Shown here: positions 1 to 15,100 of the stretch, in pieces
Layout: each line of letters begins with the position of its first letter
Position numbering within the stretch: the stretch's first letter is position 1
Assembly: GCA_025345505.1 (NCBI GenBank)
Contig: JANVCC010000062.1
Location: forward strand, 12,140,712-12,204,711
Reading direction: 5' to 3'
From: Todiramphus chloris collaris
Lineage: Eukaryota > Chordata > Aves > Coraciiformes > Alcedinidae
DNA length: 64,000 bases
Position numbers and translations under genes: made by a program
The notes under the pieces: model-generated
Database searches by the model: none
Told to the model about the DNA's origin: nothing
The model's input: the letters and a program-made list of their open reading frames with translations, nothing else

Positions 1-3000
1 CCCAAAGTCACAAAATAAATAATTCACTAATGTCAATGTCCTCCTAATCATAAACAAAAGACTCTAACAAAGCTTGCCAGTAGCTGGAGATGCAATATTT
101 CACCAGAGGCTGTGTCCCTGGAAATTCCAAAATTTTCTCCCATAGTCTTTAATTTCATAATAAACAGGTAGCAATCTTCAAGCCTTCTCTGTGAGAAGCT
201 ACCTCTGTCACTATCACAAGAAAAACCCCTCTGTGTTTAGAATTCTAACCACAATAACAACACTGAGCTGCCCAACATTACGTTAAGGAGTTAGCAAAGG
301 TTATCCTGCATCTGTTAGGAACCCACAGAAAACCCCAACAGCTGTATATTCATCCATTGGCTCCTAATTCTTCACCATTATACACATCCATAAATTTTGA
401 AACAATGATAAAATTTCAAGAGGAGAAGGATCATTTTCCTGACAAGCCTAGTACAACGTTTCTTCTTCAAAATCAACTGCTGAAAGGCCTCTAGGAAAGC
501 GCTAACTTTTTAGGGGAAGAGCGTTGTCGGAGGTGGTTTACTTTTGAAGATGAAAGACTAAACTAAACTTCGGTGACCTGAGCTTGCTTAGAAGACCAAA
601 AGGGGCCAAGTGAGGTATCTTTGATAGCAAGGAATTGGCACAAATGTAGCCTGGAAAGTAGTACAGGACAGGGATGAAAAAGCTTCTTGTATAAACTAGA
701 ATTTCTATGAGCCATTTTTTTGCTTCTATTTTACTTGAGATGGACTGTAATAAATGTAACTTCCATTTTGACACTCTTCTCAGCATCTTGCAGAATGAAG
801 TTCTTGTTGATGTTCACAATCTCTGTGCCCTGAAGGAAGAATAATTTCAAACACTCACAAAAAAAACCTGCTCCCCCAAAAAAAGGATGTTGAGGGAATT
901 AGGTCAAAAATGGAATTTAAATATTTTCAGAAAACAAACATATTCACACAGAAATGTCTCAGAACTAGCAAGTAAATGTACCTACTCACTACCTAGTGCC
1001 TACAGAACCCAAAAGTGAAGAGGGTGATGTGAAGCAATCATTAGAAAGAGGTTAAATAACAACAAGCTGTTGCTAATAACTTCTTCAGCTTCGCTGCAGG
1101 CACAAATTGTCACGCATCTGCAGAGAAGTGGTTGCATAGTTTGTAGAACTCAATGCAACCATCTTGAATACAAACCAAACAATTGTTTTCCTTGCTGTTC
1201 AGCAACGAACTATGGGGAAAAATATTCTTTCTACACAACACAATCGAAGCTTTACACAACTCCAATGAAAGCAACAGAATGGAACATGCTGTGCAACTTC
1301 CAGAGGAATTTCACAACTCTAGTTGTAAGTATGGATATATAAATCACATAGTAGAACAGGCTGCAGATGTAACCAATACTTCAGGACCACAAGCGAGCAC
1401 CACAGCTGCTTCTCCCTAGAATTACTGGCTGCAACCATACCTTTCTGGAACTCAGAAGGTGGTCTGAAGACTAATATATTTCTTCTTGGCTTTCACACTG
1501 CTGTAAAAAGCAATGATGAAATACATGAGCTATATATATAAAAATATAACTAGACTGTCATCAGAAAAATGGTTCCTCTCTGGAAGAGCAGTGCCAAGCA
1601 GTACAGACACACTATCATGATGAACTATTTCTTAAAGCTGTCTAACTCTTATTTTCAGTTCATCCATTATTTTTCATCACTTCTCATCAAACAGCTTTGG
1701 TTGATGGTTCTCAGCCTCTAACAACCCATCTCACTGTTTCTATTGCTTTTTCTCTCCATTATCTTACTGTTTACTCTCCCCGTCTCATCCACAGCAGATC
1801 ATGCAAAAAAACCCACACCCCAGTACTCATCAATTTATCATGACAGCCTAGGACTTCATCTTTTGCTTTCTTCACTCAGGATAAAAAAACAACATTTTTT
1901 GCTGTGACGTTTTAAACTGCAGGTCTATTCTAACTCTGCTTACAAGTCTTTGCTTATTTGAACATATTAGAAGTATTCACCACTTTGCCATCACTGGCCT
2001 TTTAGGTAAATTAAGCAATGTCTCTAGCTCTCAGGAAAGGGAAAAAAAAACCCAAACACCCAAACATTTAACAGTTAAACCACTGCACTTCAGAATAAAA
2101 ACCCTCCAGCCTGGCAAGACATGAAAGGGAAAATAGCTACAATGCATACAGTAGCCTACTCATCACTCTTTCCCCTCCTCTGAATGAATTATCAGAACAA
2201 GACCAACTGTCAGAAGTATGAATGAACCAGGGAGGGTGATAAAAAAAAAAATAGAATCACATTTCTCCCAGTGCCTCTGTAGAGATACATACTGAAGACA
2301 GAGACTATTGCTTTATGGAAAGCAGAGGAGAGTAAGATGTGTTTCCGTAAAAATAAGAGATTACAAGTAGCAAATAACCAGCAGTGTACTCTTAGGGGAA
2401 CAGGGACGGACAGCTGTACAATGAAGGACGAATCAGAGTTACAGAGCCACGTGCAGCCAAATTCCTCTGTAACCTGTATAATGGTAACAATCTTCGACCT
2501 GTTTGGAAGGAATTGCTGTAGCTGCAAATTCATACAATAACCACAGCGCAGAGCCTCGGGCAATACTGGTCTGCTCAGCTTCAAGGTTGTATAGATAAAT
2601 TATTCTCTCTCTGTGAAATTTTACCTCCCTGTAAGAGCCACATTTTTATTCCCCCAGGTGATGAGGGTAAGCTAGTGCAGTTTTATAATTTAACAAAAAT
2701 AACTAAGGCAATCAACCAGCTAGATATTAGGAGACTAAAAATTCCAGAAACACTCCACAAAATGGAAGCACAGATACATAAACTACTTTAGCCATTGCAA
2801 TTAGGGTTTAAGATTCGTATGTTTATTAAAACGAGCTTAAATGTAAACAGAGTATCCTATTTCTGCATAAACCTGCAACATCTGTCACAGGAGAGAAACA
2901 AACCCCTCACAGTTCAGCAGCAATTTCTACACATATGTTGTATTTGTTTATTCTGGGGCCATAGCCCATTGGCCTTCAATTCTGTGCCCCTGGTCATCTG

Positions 3001-5199
3001 AGGCCACACATTATAGGGACAGAATTACAGTAGTGATCTATAGGTGTCATGCAAAAAAACCCCAGCAAATGCACTCAAAGAAAAGTCACATGGCCTGTTT
3101 CCAAAGTCTTAAAAAACCTAATTTCTGAATACGTGCACCGTATGAGTAACTTGGAAGAAACAGTACTTTGTTGGAAGCTTTGTGATATATTATTTTCTTT
3201 GGGAGGGAGTCTGCAAACAGCAAGAAAATTTGTGCCCTCAGTTGCTCCCTTTGAAGTTTATGGGCAAGAGGTGCTTACTCAACACCGTGCACTGACATTT
3301 GGATGAAGGGAAGAAGGGATGGTATCTGCACTTGCAACTACCTCTGCTTGTGTACAAGTAGTGTAAACAAACATACTGGCAAGCACTTGTATCCTTCCTT
3401 CTCGTGACTTGAGATCTATGGAATGCTGACCTGCCAAGTCCCATTATTTGTGGTCACAGCAGAGCAGCTGACAGTACAAAGCAAGCAGTTAAATGAAGAC
3501 TTGGAAACGACCTTCATAATATTGACAATTTCATTAATAGCTCTTTTAATTATTAGCTGTCACTTAAAGCAAATTATGTTATACCAATTTTTAAATCTTC
3601 AAAGAGTTGGTACTAAGAGGTGTAGAAGGAAAAACAGCTGTTGAAATCAGTGCCTTCTTACCAGTCTGATACCATCAAAAGTAGCAAGAAAAACTTGTGC
3701 TAAGCTATTAAAAAACTTCCCATTGGATTCAGAACATGACACAGCTTTGATATCACCTTTGTCAGAAACATAAATCATATGCTCATAAGAATAGAGCCTG
3801 CTTTGAACTGCTGAAATTATTTTATCTATAGCAAACCTTCACCCATTCCTCCTCCTCTTCCCTTCCCAAGAGAGAGCATTTGTCTGGAGGAAAAGTCATC
3901 CAAATAATCTAAAAGTCAAATTTCATTGGGAGAATGTGCACAGATGAGAGGGCACAATTAAGCCAGAAGTCTACAGCTTCATTAACTAGTATTTGTGAAT
4001 GTCAGGCAGCACTGGGGCTGCGGGAAGTTACCAGTCTATTAAGGAGACAACAGGCATGTATGTACTTAAAATTTGTCCTCTTTCTCCATTTTCTTTCAAA
4101 CCAACAGAGCTCTGGCTGCTGCCTAAAACAGTGTTTGAAACTTTAGAGCTAGAGAAGCTGCATTCAGAAGTTTCCATTTGCTAAGACTGAAAAGCAGTTC
4201 TCTCAAACTGAGGATCTGACCTTATAAACATGGCCAATCAAAGCTAAAAAACCTCAACCTTCTGCACTCAGCTTCAGACACTACTTTCAGAGCCGTCAAA
4301 CAGACCCAGAGGCTAACTACATACTGCTTTTTGCTACTTGCAACAGGTACCTGACCACAGACATAAGCATTTACTGTTTACAGGATCTGATGCACGCAAA
4401 AATCCTATTTAATGTACCAAAACATCATCATTGATTTCACCCACTGCTGTAATGACAGGAGAAACAGTCTTAGAGCTAAATCTGTCAAAATCTGGGCCTT
4501 AAAGACCAAAACTCTTTAAGGGAGCTGTGGCACCTGTGTAAGAATATCCGCTTCTGTATTTAACCCAGCTAATTTAATGTCGCTGAATTTCTAAGTACAT
4601 TATATGTAGAATAAATAAATGTTGAGGAGGGGTGAGCAACCCTGTAATCTAGATGGTATTTATGCTGGAAAAGACTGAGCTCACTATCCAGGAAATGCCA
4701 TTGGTATCTCATATTCAGGCAAGAGCTGGGGCTGCACTATCTTTCTGGTTCCCATGTCAAGGGAAGGCAGGTTGGCCTGTCTGGGTAATCTGGGGGCTAT
4801 GACCCAGGTAGTACTCCTGCCACACTCTTTAGAGATACCCCATCACCCAGGAATGCTGTACTTGAGAAGTGCTGTAGGAGTGAGCCATAGGCATGGAGGA
4901 GAAGATTCAAAGAGGAGGGATGGATACTAGACTGCTTGTCTGGGAACAGCTTTGGGAGATGGAAGGGTGGGAAATAACACGGCCATTTCTGGTTTTCCTC
5001 AATCATTGCACATAACGCGTGCACACACACACACACACGTTGGCATTCAAGGTCTGAATATCAGAAGCTGTACAGTTTTCATGATGATCCATTTATCTGT
5101 CCTGAAACAACTGTGCTCAGCAGGCAGAATGCTCTACTAGTAACATGGCATGGTATCCAGGAAGAATAAAACTCCACATGGCAGTATGTCTGTCCTTAC
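1..5199 (-). other. TBC1D9: TBC1D9 intron 2, partial
   Basis: Follows the GTAAGG donor of exon 2 and runs off the left edge. I found no further TBC1D9 exon; the sequence expected next (EITEHWEWLEQ-like) is not present. The stretch is AT-rich and unique-looking, with short A-runs, a (CA)9 microsatellite at 5021-5038 and an AT-rich run near 1530-1550. No transposable element was recognised. Confidence 0.85.
5021..5038. repeat. Dinucleotide microsatellite, about (CA)9
   Basis: A short CA run 160 bases downstream (in gene direction) of TBC1D9 exon 2. It may be polymorphic; no functional claim. Confidence 0.9.
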
Positions 5200-5310
5200 C
5201 ACAGGCAACAGTCCAATAGACCAAGGAGTCTGGTGCTTGGTAGAGGATTCGATATGGTGCCACTCTGGCACTGGAGTCCAGCACGACATCAAGAGTACCC
5301 ACAAGGAGAC
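5200..5310 (-). CDS. TBC1D9: TBC1D9 exon 2 (internal coding exon)
   Basis: A 111-base phase 1-1 internal exon coding for 36 whole residues plus two split codons. It contains [19 protein letters not shown] and then [10 protein letters not shown], a highly conserved stretch of the TBC1D9/TBC1D8 family just before the first GRAM domain. The acceptor is a pyrimidine-rich run ending in AG at 5311-5312. The donor is GTAAGG, with GT at 5198-5199. The start and end phases match exon 1 exactly, and the trailing G would complete the glycine of the family's ACGGS sequence in the next exon. Open frame beyond these sites on both sides is intronic read-through. With exon 1 it makes residues 1-79; the next exon is outside the window to the left. 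Confidence 0.95.
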
Positions 5311-6958
5311 CTATGGAATAGGAAATTCTGATGAATAGACAGTGAGGGATCATCCAAAATACCACAGGAGGGGACTCTGCAGCCCCCTCTGCCACTTCCA
5401 TTTCACCCTCCACAGCAAAATGCAGACCTATGTACTCATCTCACAATTGTTGCCTCATGTTGTCAAGTGGGAAACTCAACAGGGAAAAATCTTCAGTTTC
5501 AGTAAGACTTCAACTCTTAAATATACACGGATTCTAGCATAAAGGCAGACGAATTGAAGCACAGCAGAATGTAACTGTTTTCTAAAATCATGTCCACAAG
5601 TTATTTGGTTCTTTCCTGTGTTTCATATACTGTTGGAGCCCTGGGGAAAGAAAACACAACTACCAAAACAACAACAACCCTCTACTCCCCAAACACCAAC
5701 AAAACACAGACAATAAACCCTGGAAGGCTCCAAAACTCAAATGTCAGCTAGGAAAAACAGGCTTCCAACAAAAATAGTTGTGCTACTCAATGGTCTGATT
5801 CTTTAAGGTAGAAAGGATCAAAATGCCTAAGGGTCAAGCTGTTTTTTAGCTGAAAGGGTACTGCTGAAAGACAAAGCCTTACTGTTCCCCCGAAGAAGCT
5901 TTAAAAATTCTTCGCTACCAAGGGTGCCATCAACAGTTGCATACCAAATGCTACCAGTAATTCCTACCTACGTTTCCACAGGTTCTGGGATCCTATTTTT
6001 ATAAGAAATTACACTGTAAAACAAACTTCCCAAACCCTCTCCCCAAGAAGCCCTATTTTATTTGTAGGAAGTGTAAAAGTTTTCTCCCTTTTAACCTCTG
6101 CAAACATTTTGCATCTCCCCTGCAGACATGTCAGATAGAAATTCTCATGCTGAAGTTGTCAGCAAATCCATATATTGAAAACAGATGGATGAACTTTTAA
6201 CATTTTTGGTTTTTCCTGCAAATATTTGTTGGGGTCAAAAATCAGTGTGCTTTTTTTTTTTTTAACAGCTGAAATAAAATGCATGCATCAAAAAACCCCC
6301 ACGTTTTAAAACGCACCTCTCAAAATCCTCTTCTCCTTTCAAGTGGGTGTTTTCAACTGTTACTGTCATAGTTTCATTAGTTCCTCATTCTGCACTGTCA
6401 TAACTGGTACAGGAGACTGCTTCATTCACTGTTCTTCTTTCAGGTTTGCTTTGTGCATCACAAAGACAGAAAAGCACTACCCATTTTCCATCTTAGCAGA
6501 TCCCTTAAATCCGAACTGAAACTGATATTTGGAAATACCCCAATTACCAGTGATATTGTATTCCCCCAGTCTATGTTTTTAATTTCTGTTTTGGTTTATA
6601 CAGATCTTCACAGGCCAGACCGAATGCTTTAATATCCACCACTTTTTAATGCAAGAATTATGAATTATACCAGAAACAAGTCTAAATACAACATCAAGTC
6701 ATTAGTAGGAAGTGTTAGAGAGCTATCTGCTCTTTGTAGGAGAAGAACACAATGTATTAATATAGAATATCCCAGTGTTTGTTAGTCTAACTAGCTGTAG
6801 TTGTTCTTATTACCATCTTAAAACCCTCATCTCATGGATTTTGATTAGTGGTGTACACTGATGAGCTGCCTCTGAGCAATCCTCCACCATCCCTCCTATA
6901 TACACTGACTCCTTTCAAATTCAGGAGACTGAAGTAGGTTATAATGTTCTTTTTAGCC

Positions 6959-6978
6959 TTTTTTTTTTTTTTTTTTTT
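6959..6978. repeat. T20 homopolymer
   Basis: Twenty T on the plus strand (A on the gene strand) in TBC1D9 intron 1. No recognisable retroposed sequence adjoins it. Confidence 0.9.
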
Positions 6979-9119
6979 AAAATACCCTCCCCATTTTAGC
7001 TTCACAAAACCAGTATGGCCCTGGTCCAGAAAGCACATGTGTGCTTCAGCTATGGGCAAAGATGCTCAAATGCTTAAAAGTGCTAGTGAGCTCATGAGAA
7101 TTGCTCAACTGGAGTGCAGACCAAGGCAGACACTACACTAAGCAGCTGGGTTTGCTGCAAACGTCTAACAAGGCTTATGCCAAAGATTTTTCATGCTTTG
7201 CAGCTTCATATGTCTACTGACAGTACTAAATATGCACGCTAGGCATGATGTAACATCTAAATAAAGTTGTACGCAGGCCAAGTGTAATCTTCTCATAGGT
7301 ACAGATACACTGTTAAGTCGCTGTAATCTTGAAAAATATGCTTGTTTCTTTCCTCCTGTTGTATTTCCAACACTGTTGGTGTGTGGGTGGCCCTGCCAAC
7401 CACTTCTGCTTCTAGTCTTAGGAGAGGGCTGTAGTTCTCAAAACTGGGATATGCAGGTAAGGTCAGGGAGCCAGAACGCACCTACTGACTTGTGCAGCAA
7501 CATCAAGCGAAGAGGAGCTTGCCATCCACCTCCTTCTCCCTGAGATATGGGAGATAGAAAGGCACATCTCCCTGCCTCACCAAACAGAAACAATGTAAAA
7601 CAGAGCAGCGTATTCAAGCGCAGTCAGCACCATAAAAAAGCAAAACCAAAAGAGAGCAGCCAGCACTGAAACAACAGATGGGAGGCAGGTAAGGAAAGCA
7701 ACAGAAATACTACTTCCCACTGATGCAGTAAGTAGGAGCTGCCCAGTGCCTTTTCAGCAATGGAAACAGGTTGTAGCAGTATCTGTGCACTGACTGAGCT
7801 GAAAGGAAGAAAATTCACAGAACTCCAGAAGATCCCATGGAAATTCAAAGTCTAACTTACCAGCATAATTGCAACAGACAAGTTATCAGTAAAGTTTCAC
7901 TTATATCATGAAATAGCTGTTTAGATAGATGACACACGTGGTATGTAAGAAGTAATTTAGGTGTTCTTGCATACATTGAAGCCAATTGCTATTTACCCCT
8001 GCTATCATGCAACCACCCCTGTTTGCTGTCCTTCAAGTACCGTTCCATTCTGCATTGGAGGTCAGTGTAGGTTTGGTTTTTTTTTATTTAGATATTTGGG
8101 GTTTTTTTAATTCAGACATGTGATGCAACCAGAAAGAAATCACAGCAGTTCAAACTGATAATCTCTCTGAGCAATTTCAACATGAAGTGATCATGATTTT
8201 TATTTTTTTTTAAAAGACAAATTATTTTAATACTGTTCATCAATTGTTCATACAGCAAATACCTTTGGAGACGTGATTAAGAAATAAGTAATTCCAAGTT
8301 TCTATAGAAACAGAGCAGGAAACAAAGATTCATACTCCTTAGATCAGACAGGTCCTTGGGCAAGAGCCAGTGAATTATCCAGACATCAAACCATGTAACT
8401 ATACTGATGGCAAATTTTTATTGTGGAAAAGGGAGGGATAATGCCTTCCTTTTGCTTGATGCAGCTTTTTGAATGAAGTCAAGTTCCTTTTTTTGCAAAC
8501 TTGAATTCTAAAACAGAGGCCCAGAAAATGGTTCAATCTTTTCCTTTTCTGTAAAATATTGGTATTTGCAGAGGAAAAGCATAGAAATGAAATATCTGAA
8601 ACCAAGGAAAACAAAGGCACATGTTAGGGAGCCTGGGCCATTGCTCTTGCATCATGTTACTGGAAGGACGTACACTGCACGAGGGGGTATTTCTGGAAAG
8701 AGGTTCAGTTACCCGATGGAATTTGTGCTGCAAGAAGAAATCATACTACATTTTACTTATCCGACCACTGTGCCTCACAGTTGTAAGCTGAAGGGGCAGC
8801 GTATAACCACTGCACAAAGTATACAGAGTCCTAGTCTGGATTCATGCATTAAATTATGATGTACTGTACCTGTATCCTTACACTAGCAACTGATTTTCCA
8901 ACAGGTTTTTTGCTGTAAGGTATCATCACCACACTAAGCCTGACTTCCTGTGTAACGTGGGCCTCTTTAAGCCTTTTTTAACCATCTTACCAAAGGATAT
9001 TTTCCAGAAAGGTAAGTCATCTCAGTTTGAAACCTAAACAGATTGATTCAGCCAGCTAAGCCTCTTCCAAGCAACACAGCATTCTCTGCTCTTTGGAGAC
9101 CAGCCTTCCAGATGGTGAG

Positions 9120-9168
9120 CCACAGAATGGTTTGGGTTGGAAGGGACCTTAAAGATCATCTAGTTCTA
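9120..9168 (-). mobile_element. CR1 LINE 3'-end fragment
   Basis: CACAGAATGGTTTGGGTTGG followed by AAGGGACCTTAAAGATCATC is the reverse of the avian CR1 3' terminus. It is a short 5'-truncated relic inside TBC1D9 intron 1. Confidence 0.8.
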
Positions 9169-12100
9169 GCATGCAAACAGTCATAAAATCAAGGGATGAC
9201 CTGCAGTAGAACCAGCTTGGTACATTTTAAGTTACCACCACTGAAAGCACATGCACTTTAGAGTACGCAGACAAATAACACGTTTAGAGCTGTGTGGATA
9301 TCCAAGGGACAGATCTTTGCTGCAAGAAAGTTTCTCCCTCTTTCTTTTCTTTCTTATAAACTGTAAATAGTGGGGTTTTTTTTCCCAACTTTAATAAAAA
9401 TTTGCAAGTTTCTTTACAAAATAAAACTGGTGTTTTGAAAGGAAAAGCAAGTTTATGTACCTTACACCCAAACAATCTTTTTTATTCCAAAAGGGTTTTC
9501 TTAGTGACAAACAGTAACACTCCTTCAGGAAAAGTCACGCTTTGATTTAAATAAAACACACACAATGATCAGGTAGTCTTATCACCTTTCTGCAGTCCCC
9601 CAACAGCAGTCTTATGATTCCATTTGTGAGTCTGTGGTGTTCTACCTGCTGAAACAAAGGATTCCCAAACTAAATTGGATTACATATTGAAAAGTGAAGA
9701 CTGGGATAATACTTTACCTCTAGCGCACCTTATTAAAACATCAAAGCCAATTTACTTACTGTTCGTGAACAATAATAAATACTGATAGTTCAAAGCTTAA
9801 AAATTACCAGCAGCCATGGCTTTGCTGCACTGCAAACACTATCAAAATGCTTGGGACAGTATCAGTGACACTTCTCATTCAGCTTTAACCACCCAGTCCT
9901 CAGTCTCGAGGCGCTTTCAGCACACACCAGTGACCTGTGATACATCCATTTTTCAGTGTCACAGGCAACTTGCATCAAACCTCTCGCCTGAAGCTGGAAG
10001 GAGGTCATTCCACAGTTGGTGCCACTGTTGTGCCACCTGCACAACAAGAACATCATCCCACTACCCAGGGACACTCTCCCCTCCCCCAGTTTGCCAGATG
10101 ACAAGCATGTGTTATTCACCTGGCTCTTGAGAGTGAAGCCCTGCACTGCCACATCTTTCTCCCAGCTCTATAGTAATATAATCCTCAGCCTGACAGTCTC
10201 TCAAGACACCTTCTATTAACGAGATTTTTTACCTTAAAAATGCCTAAACAAACAGCATACCTCTTTTTAGCATGTAGAGCAAATACAGAAGTATACCGTC
10301 CAGAAGAGCTAAGATTTACTACACGTCAGACAGTGACTCTTGGAGCCATGCTCATGAGCTGTCACTCAAATAGTCCCCATAGATGTCAGCAGGCTCTCTA
10401 TGTATGAGCTCAACACTGCAACTAGGAAAACCTGCAATGTCACATGTGTCATTAGTCAGAATTTTTCAGGACACTCCAACACCGAATGAAACACATAGTG
10501 TTTAAACAGCTCCCAGCCTTTTAAGCGTGCTGATGACCCCTTCTCTTTCCACTGAAGTAAAATGGACACATAATAAGTTCTGGCCATAAACCTGAAACAC
10601 CCAAGGAACCTATTTAGGTTGTAGACACCAGCTGATTTCTGAGAAAGCACCCTGTGATTAGTGCTCTCATTTGTTATTATGGGATGAGGTCATCCAATTA
10701 CTTGTCTGTCAAAATTCAACCTACAGCAACATCCTGAACTCCATGGGTAATACTATGGACAAATCCTTTTAAAAGGGAGGGTCAATTCTATTTGATTTAA
10801 TTTCACAGGAGTCTAGATGAATAGTAAATATTATACACCACTTAAAAATAATTACAATGCTAAACTTCCAATCCTGGTAATCATACCCACGTAAGCATGA
10901 AAATAACCTCTTCATTGTGAACAACACCCCTGGAACTTCAGGAAGGCTTATACAGTTTTGTTTTACAGGTGTTCATTCATAAAAATGAAAGCAAAATATC
11001 CTCTAAATATTCATTTGATAACTGTCTTCCCATATAGGTTATATAGCATTGGCTTATACGGACACTTCATGCAGCATCAAGAAAAACAATTTTTTCCTCT
11101 GAAATGAAGACCTAAGATTTGTTAAGCCTCACCCAGTATCTACCTTTGTTGCTCTCTTTCTAACAATGCAATTTCATAGAGCACTGATTTGCTCATCCAC
11201 TGTTTCACTTGCACACAAATTTTCAAACGTTGTTTAGTGAAACTTCCTCCGAGAAAGTATTGTCACCCTACTGACATTTAGGAAGACAAGCAGCAAAACC
11301 AGTAGTTGCTTTTGCTGCCTTCAGGCTGATGAATACAAATGAGAAGAGATTGAGAACTTAACCACTGATCTTTAAAAAAAAAGAAGGAAAAAAAAAAGCT
11401 CAGGAAGGGCCCATGTGATGATCTAGCTTAACTACTGCAGGATAAAGCAGCAAGGAAGGATAAAAATGTCATCCACCTTTCAAGTTTAACAAATGTAAAT
11501 CGATTAGATTATCTTCCAAATATCTGAAAAGCCATCAGCAATTGAATGCCTACCACAGTACTTGTTAAGGAGTCCAGACAAGTTACGACCATTCCTATAA
11601 ACATCTGTATCTTAACTAGAACCTAAATCTGACTGGGTTTTGACTTTCAGCTTTTAGAACTTCTTTGTAACTCCACCTAAGCTGAAGGGCCCTGATCATT
11701 GTAAGGTGTGACTCCATTCCTCACTCTTGTTTACTAAGCCATTTTCAAAATATTTTCAGGCTGTGAAACTTTGCTGTTTCTTTCTTCAGCAGAGAGGAAA
11801 CCAGAATGTGCATTACAAGCTGCATCTACTGCTACATATAGATAGATACATACACATACAGCAAAAGAACGCCCTTTATTTCCACTGAGGCCTAGTTTGG
11901 AGGTAATGAATTGTCCAGGCACAGAGACTCACACAATAATATACCCAAACAATAAGTTCCTAGAAGTAAACGCACTAGGATTTGGTCTGAAACAGAAGCC
12001 TAGAGGTAAAGAAAGGTCAAGTAGACAGTTACACGTATGTAAAAACACCACAGAAGAAATGGATATTTGGCCAAAGACCCAAACAAATAATTTCACACAC

Positions 12101-15100
12101 CCCAAGAAAATAAAGTTTATACTACATCACACCAGACTATATGAAATGATGGAGAAACAGTGACAAGAAGACAGATGGAGTTAATAAATGCCTTCAAGGG
12201 ATGATATAAACACACATAAGCTTGTAAAAAACAAACAGAAACACCCCAGCACACCACTTGGGAAAATCACGATCAAGTACCATTGACCAAAACAGCACGG
12301 AAGTTACTGGATTTAATTCAAAACTAATTCTTTCTAAGTGTCCCTTTTTCTCAGAGTAGCATGAGCGAATGAATCAGATTTCATTGAAGAGCAAAACTTA
12401 AATCAACTACTTCTGAATCAACCTAAGTTTCAAACAAACTATAAGACTAAAGAAGAAATCAAGTTATGAGGAACTGAAAAAGAAAACCACAAAAATACCC
12501 ACATTCAAATAAAGTCCACATCAGCATCAGCAAAATGCGAAAGGTAGATTACTGAATATCAGCATTGATTAGACATCAGAGTATGATTGGTGATCAAAGA
12601 CCTAATGAAAAGCAAGATTTCAGTCAACCGCTTACAGTCCTTCACACACTTTGTATCATCAAGCTTTGCAGCAAGAACTCCTGTCTCTTATGGGTAAAAG
12701 CCACACACAGTGCCATGCTAAGAAAGATAAAAAATGTAGATGTTGCAAATCTGAGGGTAGAACAGAGAAAGCTGAATTAGCTGCTTTAATTTCTTTCAAA
12801 AGCATTTGAGAGTATATACTGGCATACCTTGTGGATTTAAAGTCTACAGAACTTTAACTGAAACTGTAAAGGGTCCAAACCTCTATGAACTATGGAATAT
12901 TCTTACAAGGATGTATAAATGGACAGTGGAGTGATGGAAATAAGGAATCTCATGTGAATAAGTGCTAATTTTTCTATACCTTTCAGCATGGGACCAGAGT
13001 AATACCAAAAACCCTGTAAGCACGACAAACTCTGGTATTAAGCAGAAAGTTACTAAGATGTACATTTATTGCTTACTATATTGTGATCCTACATGACATT
13101 TCCAACAGGGCTTTATACAAACAGCTATCTCAGGAAAAACAGCAGGCCATCCTTCAACGTCAGAAGGCAAAAATGGCAAGTGACAGCTCAGCTCACAGAC
13201 CTTGATGGGTCACGCTACTCAAAGCGTAAAAGATGAAGTAACACCAAGGAAAGTCTTAGACCATGAAGCATTACAGTACAGAAACCAGAGCTACACCAGG
13301 CAACACCTCAGGCACTTTATCTGTGCAAACAGTGTGTTGCCTGTAAGATCCGGAGATCAGGAGAAGCATTAGGCAGGAAATGAGACACCTTCCCATTAAG
13401 CACCTGTGAAAGCATCTGGGAATTCAATGGAAAGACTGGCAAGCCAATCTGCAGAATCAAACAGCATTCAACCCTAGACATCTGTATGTCCTCTTGAAGT
13501 GGAAATACACTAGTGTGAAGAAGCAAACATACCCACAGCAGACCCTAATGAGAAGCTCAACAGCAATCGAGCAGATTTGGAGTAACACCAAATGACAGAG
13601 CAGAGTGGAAGAGACTGGTTTCCAGCCCATGAGCCAGAATGAACCCAGAAAGCTGATGGATGGGCTGGCCACTCATGTCAGTTACACTAATTCCATACAT
13701 TTTGATAAATGCCGTATTTCAAGTATCAGAAAGCATCTGCTTTCTACTCTAGTGTACCACGTTTGGCATGCATAATCCTACCTGCTCATCCTTTCATCAG
13801 GCAGATGATACACTGACCAAAAGCTTTTATAAATCTTAAGTATAAACAGGTTTTCAAGCAACATCTTCCTCAACCCTCTGAAGTGATAGATTGAGAGCAA
13901 GATAGAAGCTTATCTCCAAGATTGAGCTACTAATTGTTTAGTCCAGCAAGGCTGCAGAAAAGTGTTCTGACTTAGAACAGTGTCACAGTATTAAAAATTG
14001 TATTTGATTTGACATTGAAGACTTGCATCAGCCAGTCAAGCTCAGAACCTCTCCCTTCTGCCTTTCCCACGTGCAAATTACACGATAATCCCTTCTGCAA
14101 AGACATCTAGGAAGAAAGATAGTACTTCATCAATTTATTTTCTCATCCGAAGTCATCAAATTTCCATCTGCTCATGCTGCCTCTCTCACACATGCACTGT
14201 CCCAGCTGTAAGCACAAATACCCGAGCTGCAAAATAACTCACTCCTAAAAACAGTTCTTGCAAACTGAGAACAACTTATTTGCCTTGTGATTCAAACAGA
14301 CCTTACAGTAGGATTTCAAACAAATTTACTTGGAATTTCATCTCCACTTTACACACAAATGTACACAGACGAATGGAGCACAGCAGTCAGGAGCTAATCA
14401 TTCCACACCCTCCATCTCTCTTCCTGTAAGAGCTAAGTGAATACATTTCTCTGCTGCCAACTATTAGTGGCACTAACTCCTTGCAATGTTGTTTCCAAGT
14501 AACAGTTGGAAAGCATTACCACAGTGTAGCAGAAAGGAGAGGCAATTTTTAACTTGTATGTTGCAACAGAATGCAAGATATACTTCATAACACAAAGCCA
14601 TGAGCCTTTTAGTTATTAATAAACTTTATGACATGCTCAAGATCCTTACAACCATGGAAGAAACATGGTCACACAGCGCACAGTGCCCACATGACAGGAG
14701 AGATGTGGACTCACGTTCTCGCCCAGTGCCTCCGCTTCAGCTGATGCCGGCTGTGGTGTAACACACCGGACCCCTCTGGAGATGCTCCCTGTGTTTCACA
14801 CAGGTCAAGCTACCAGGCTGCCCAGGGAAGGGAGCTGACAAGCAGGAAGCAAATAAGTGTGAAGGAGAGAGGGCTAAAAACATCCGGCACCTCTGAGAAA
14901 ACTAGCAAGAGGTAAGAAAATACGTCTTCCCCAGCTGGTAAACAAAAGGAAGACGAAGCTCTTGAGTGAGGGTCACACAGAAGCAAAATACAAGCATGTG
15001 AAAGGTGTGAAGCAATTTCATTATGGAGAAAGCGCATCAAATATTTTTATAGCTGAGCAGTACCTCTTTTGGTCTTGTCCTGGAAGATGAATGCAGTGAT

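Noticed and set aside
730-830. Exon-like minus-strand stretch with a TTCAG acceptor and about 30 open codons in TBC1D9 intron 2
   Set aside because: Its translation does not match the TBC1D9 sequence expected after exon 2, and it soon hits a stop.
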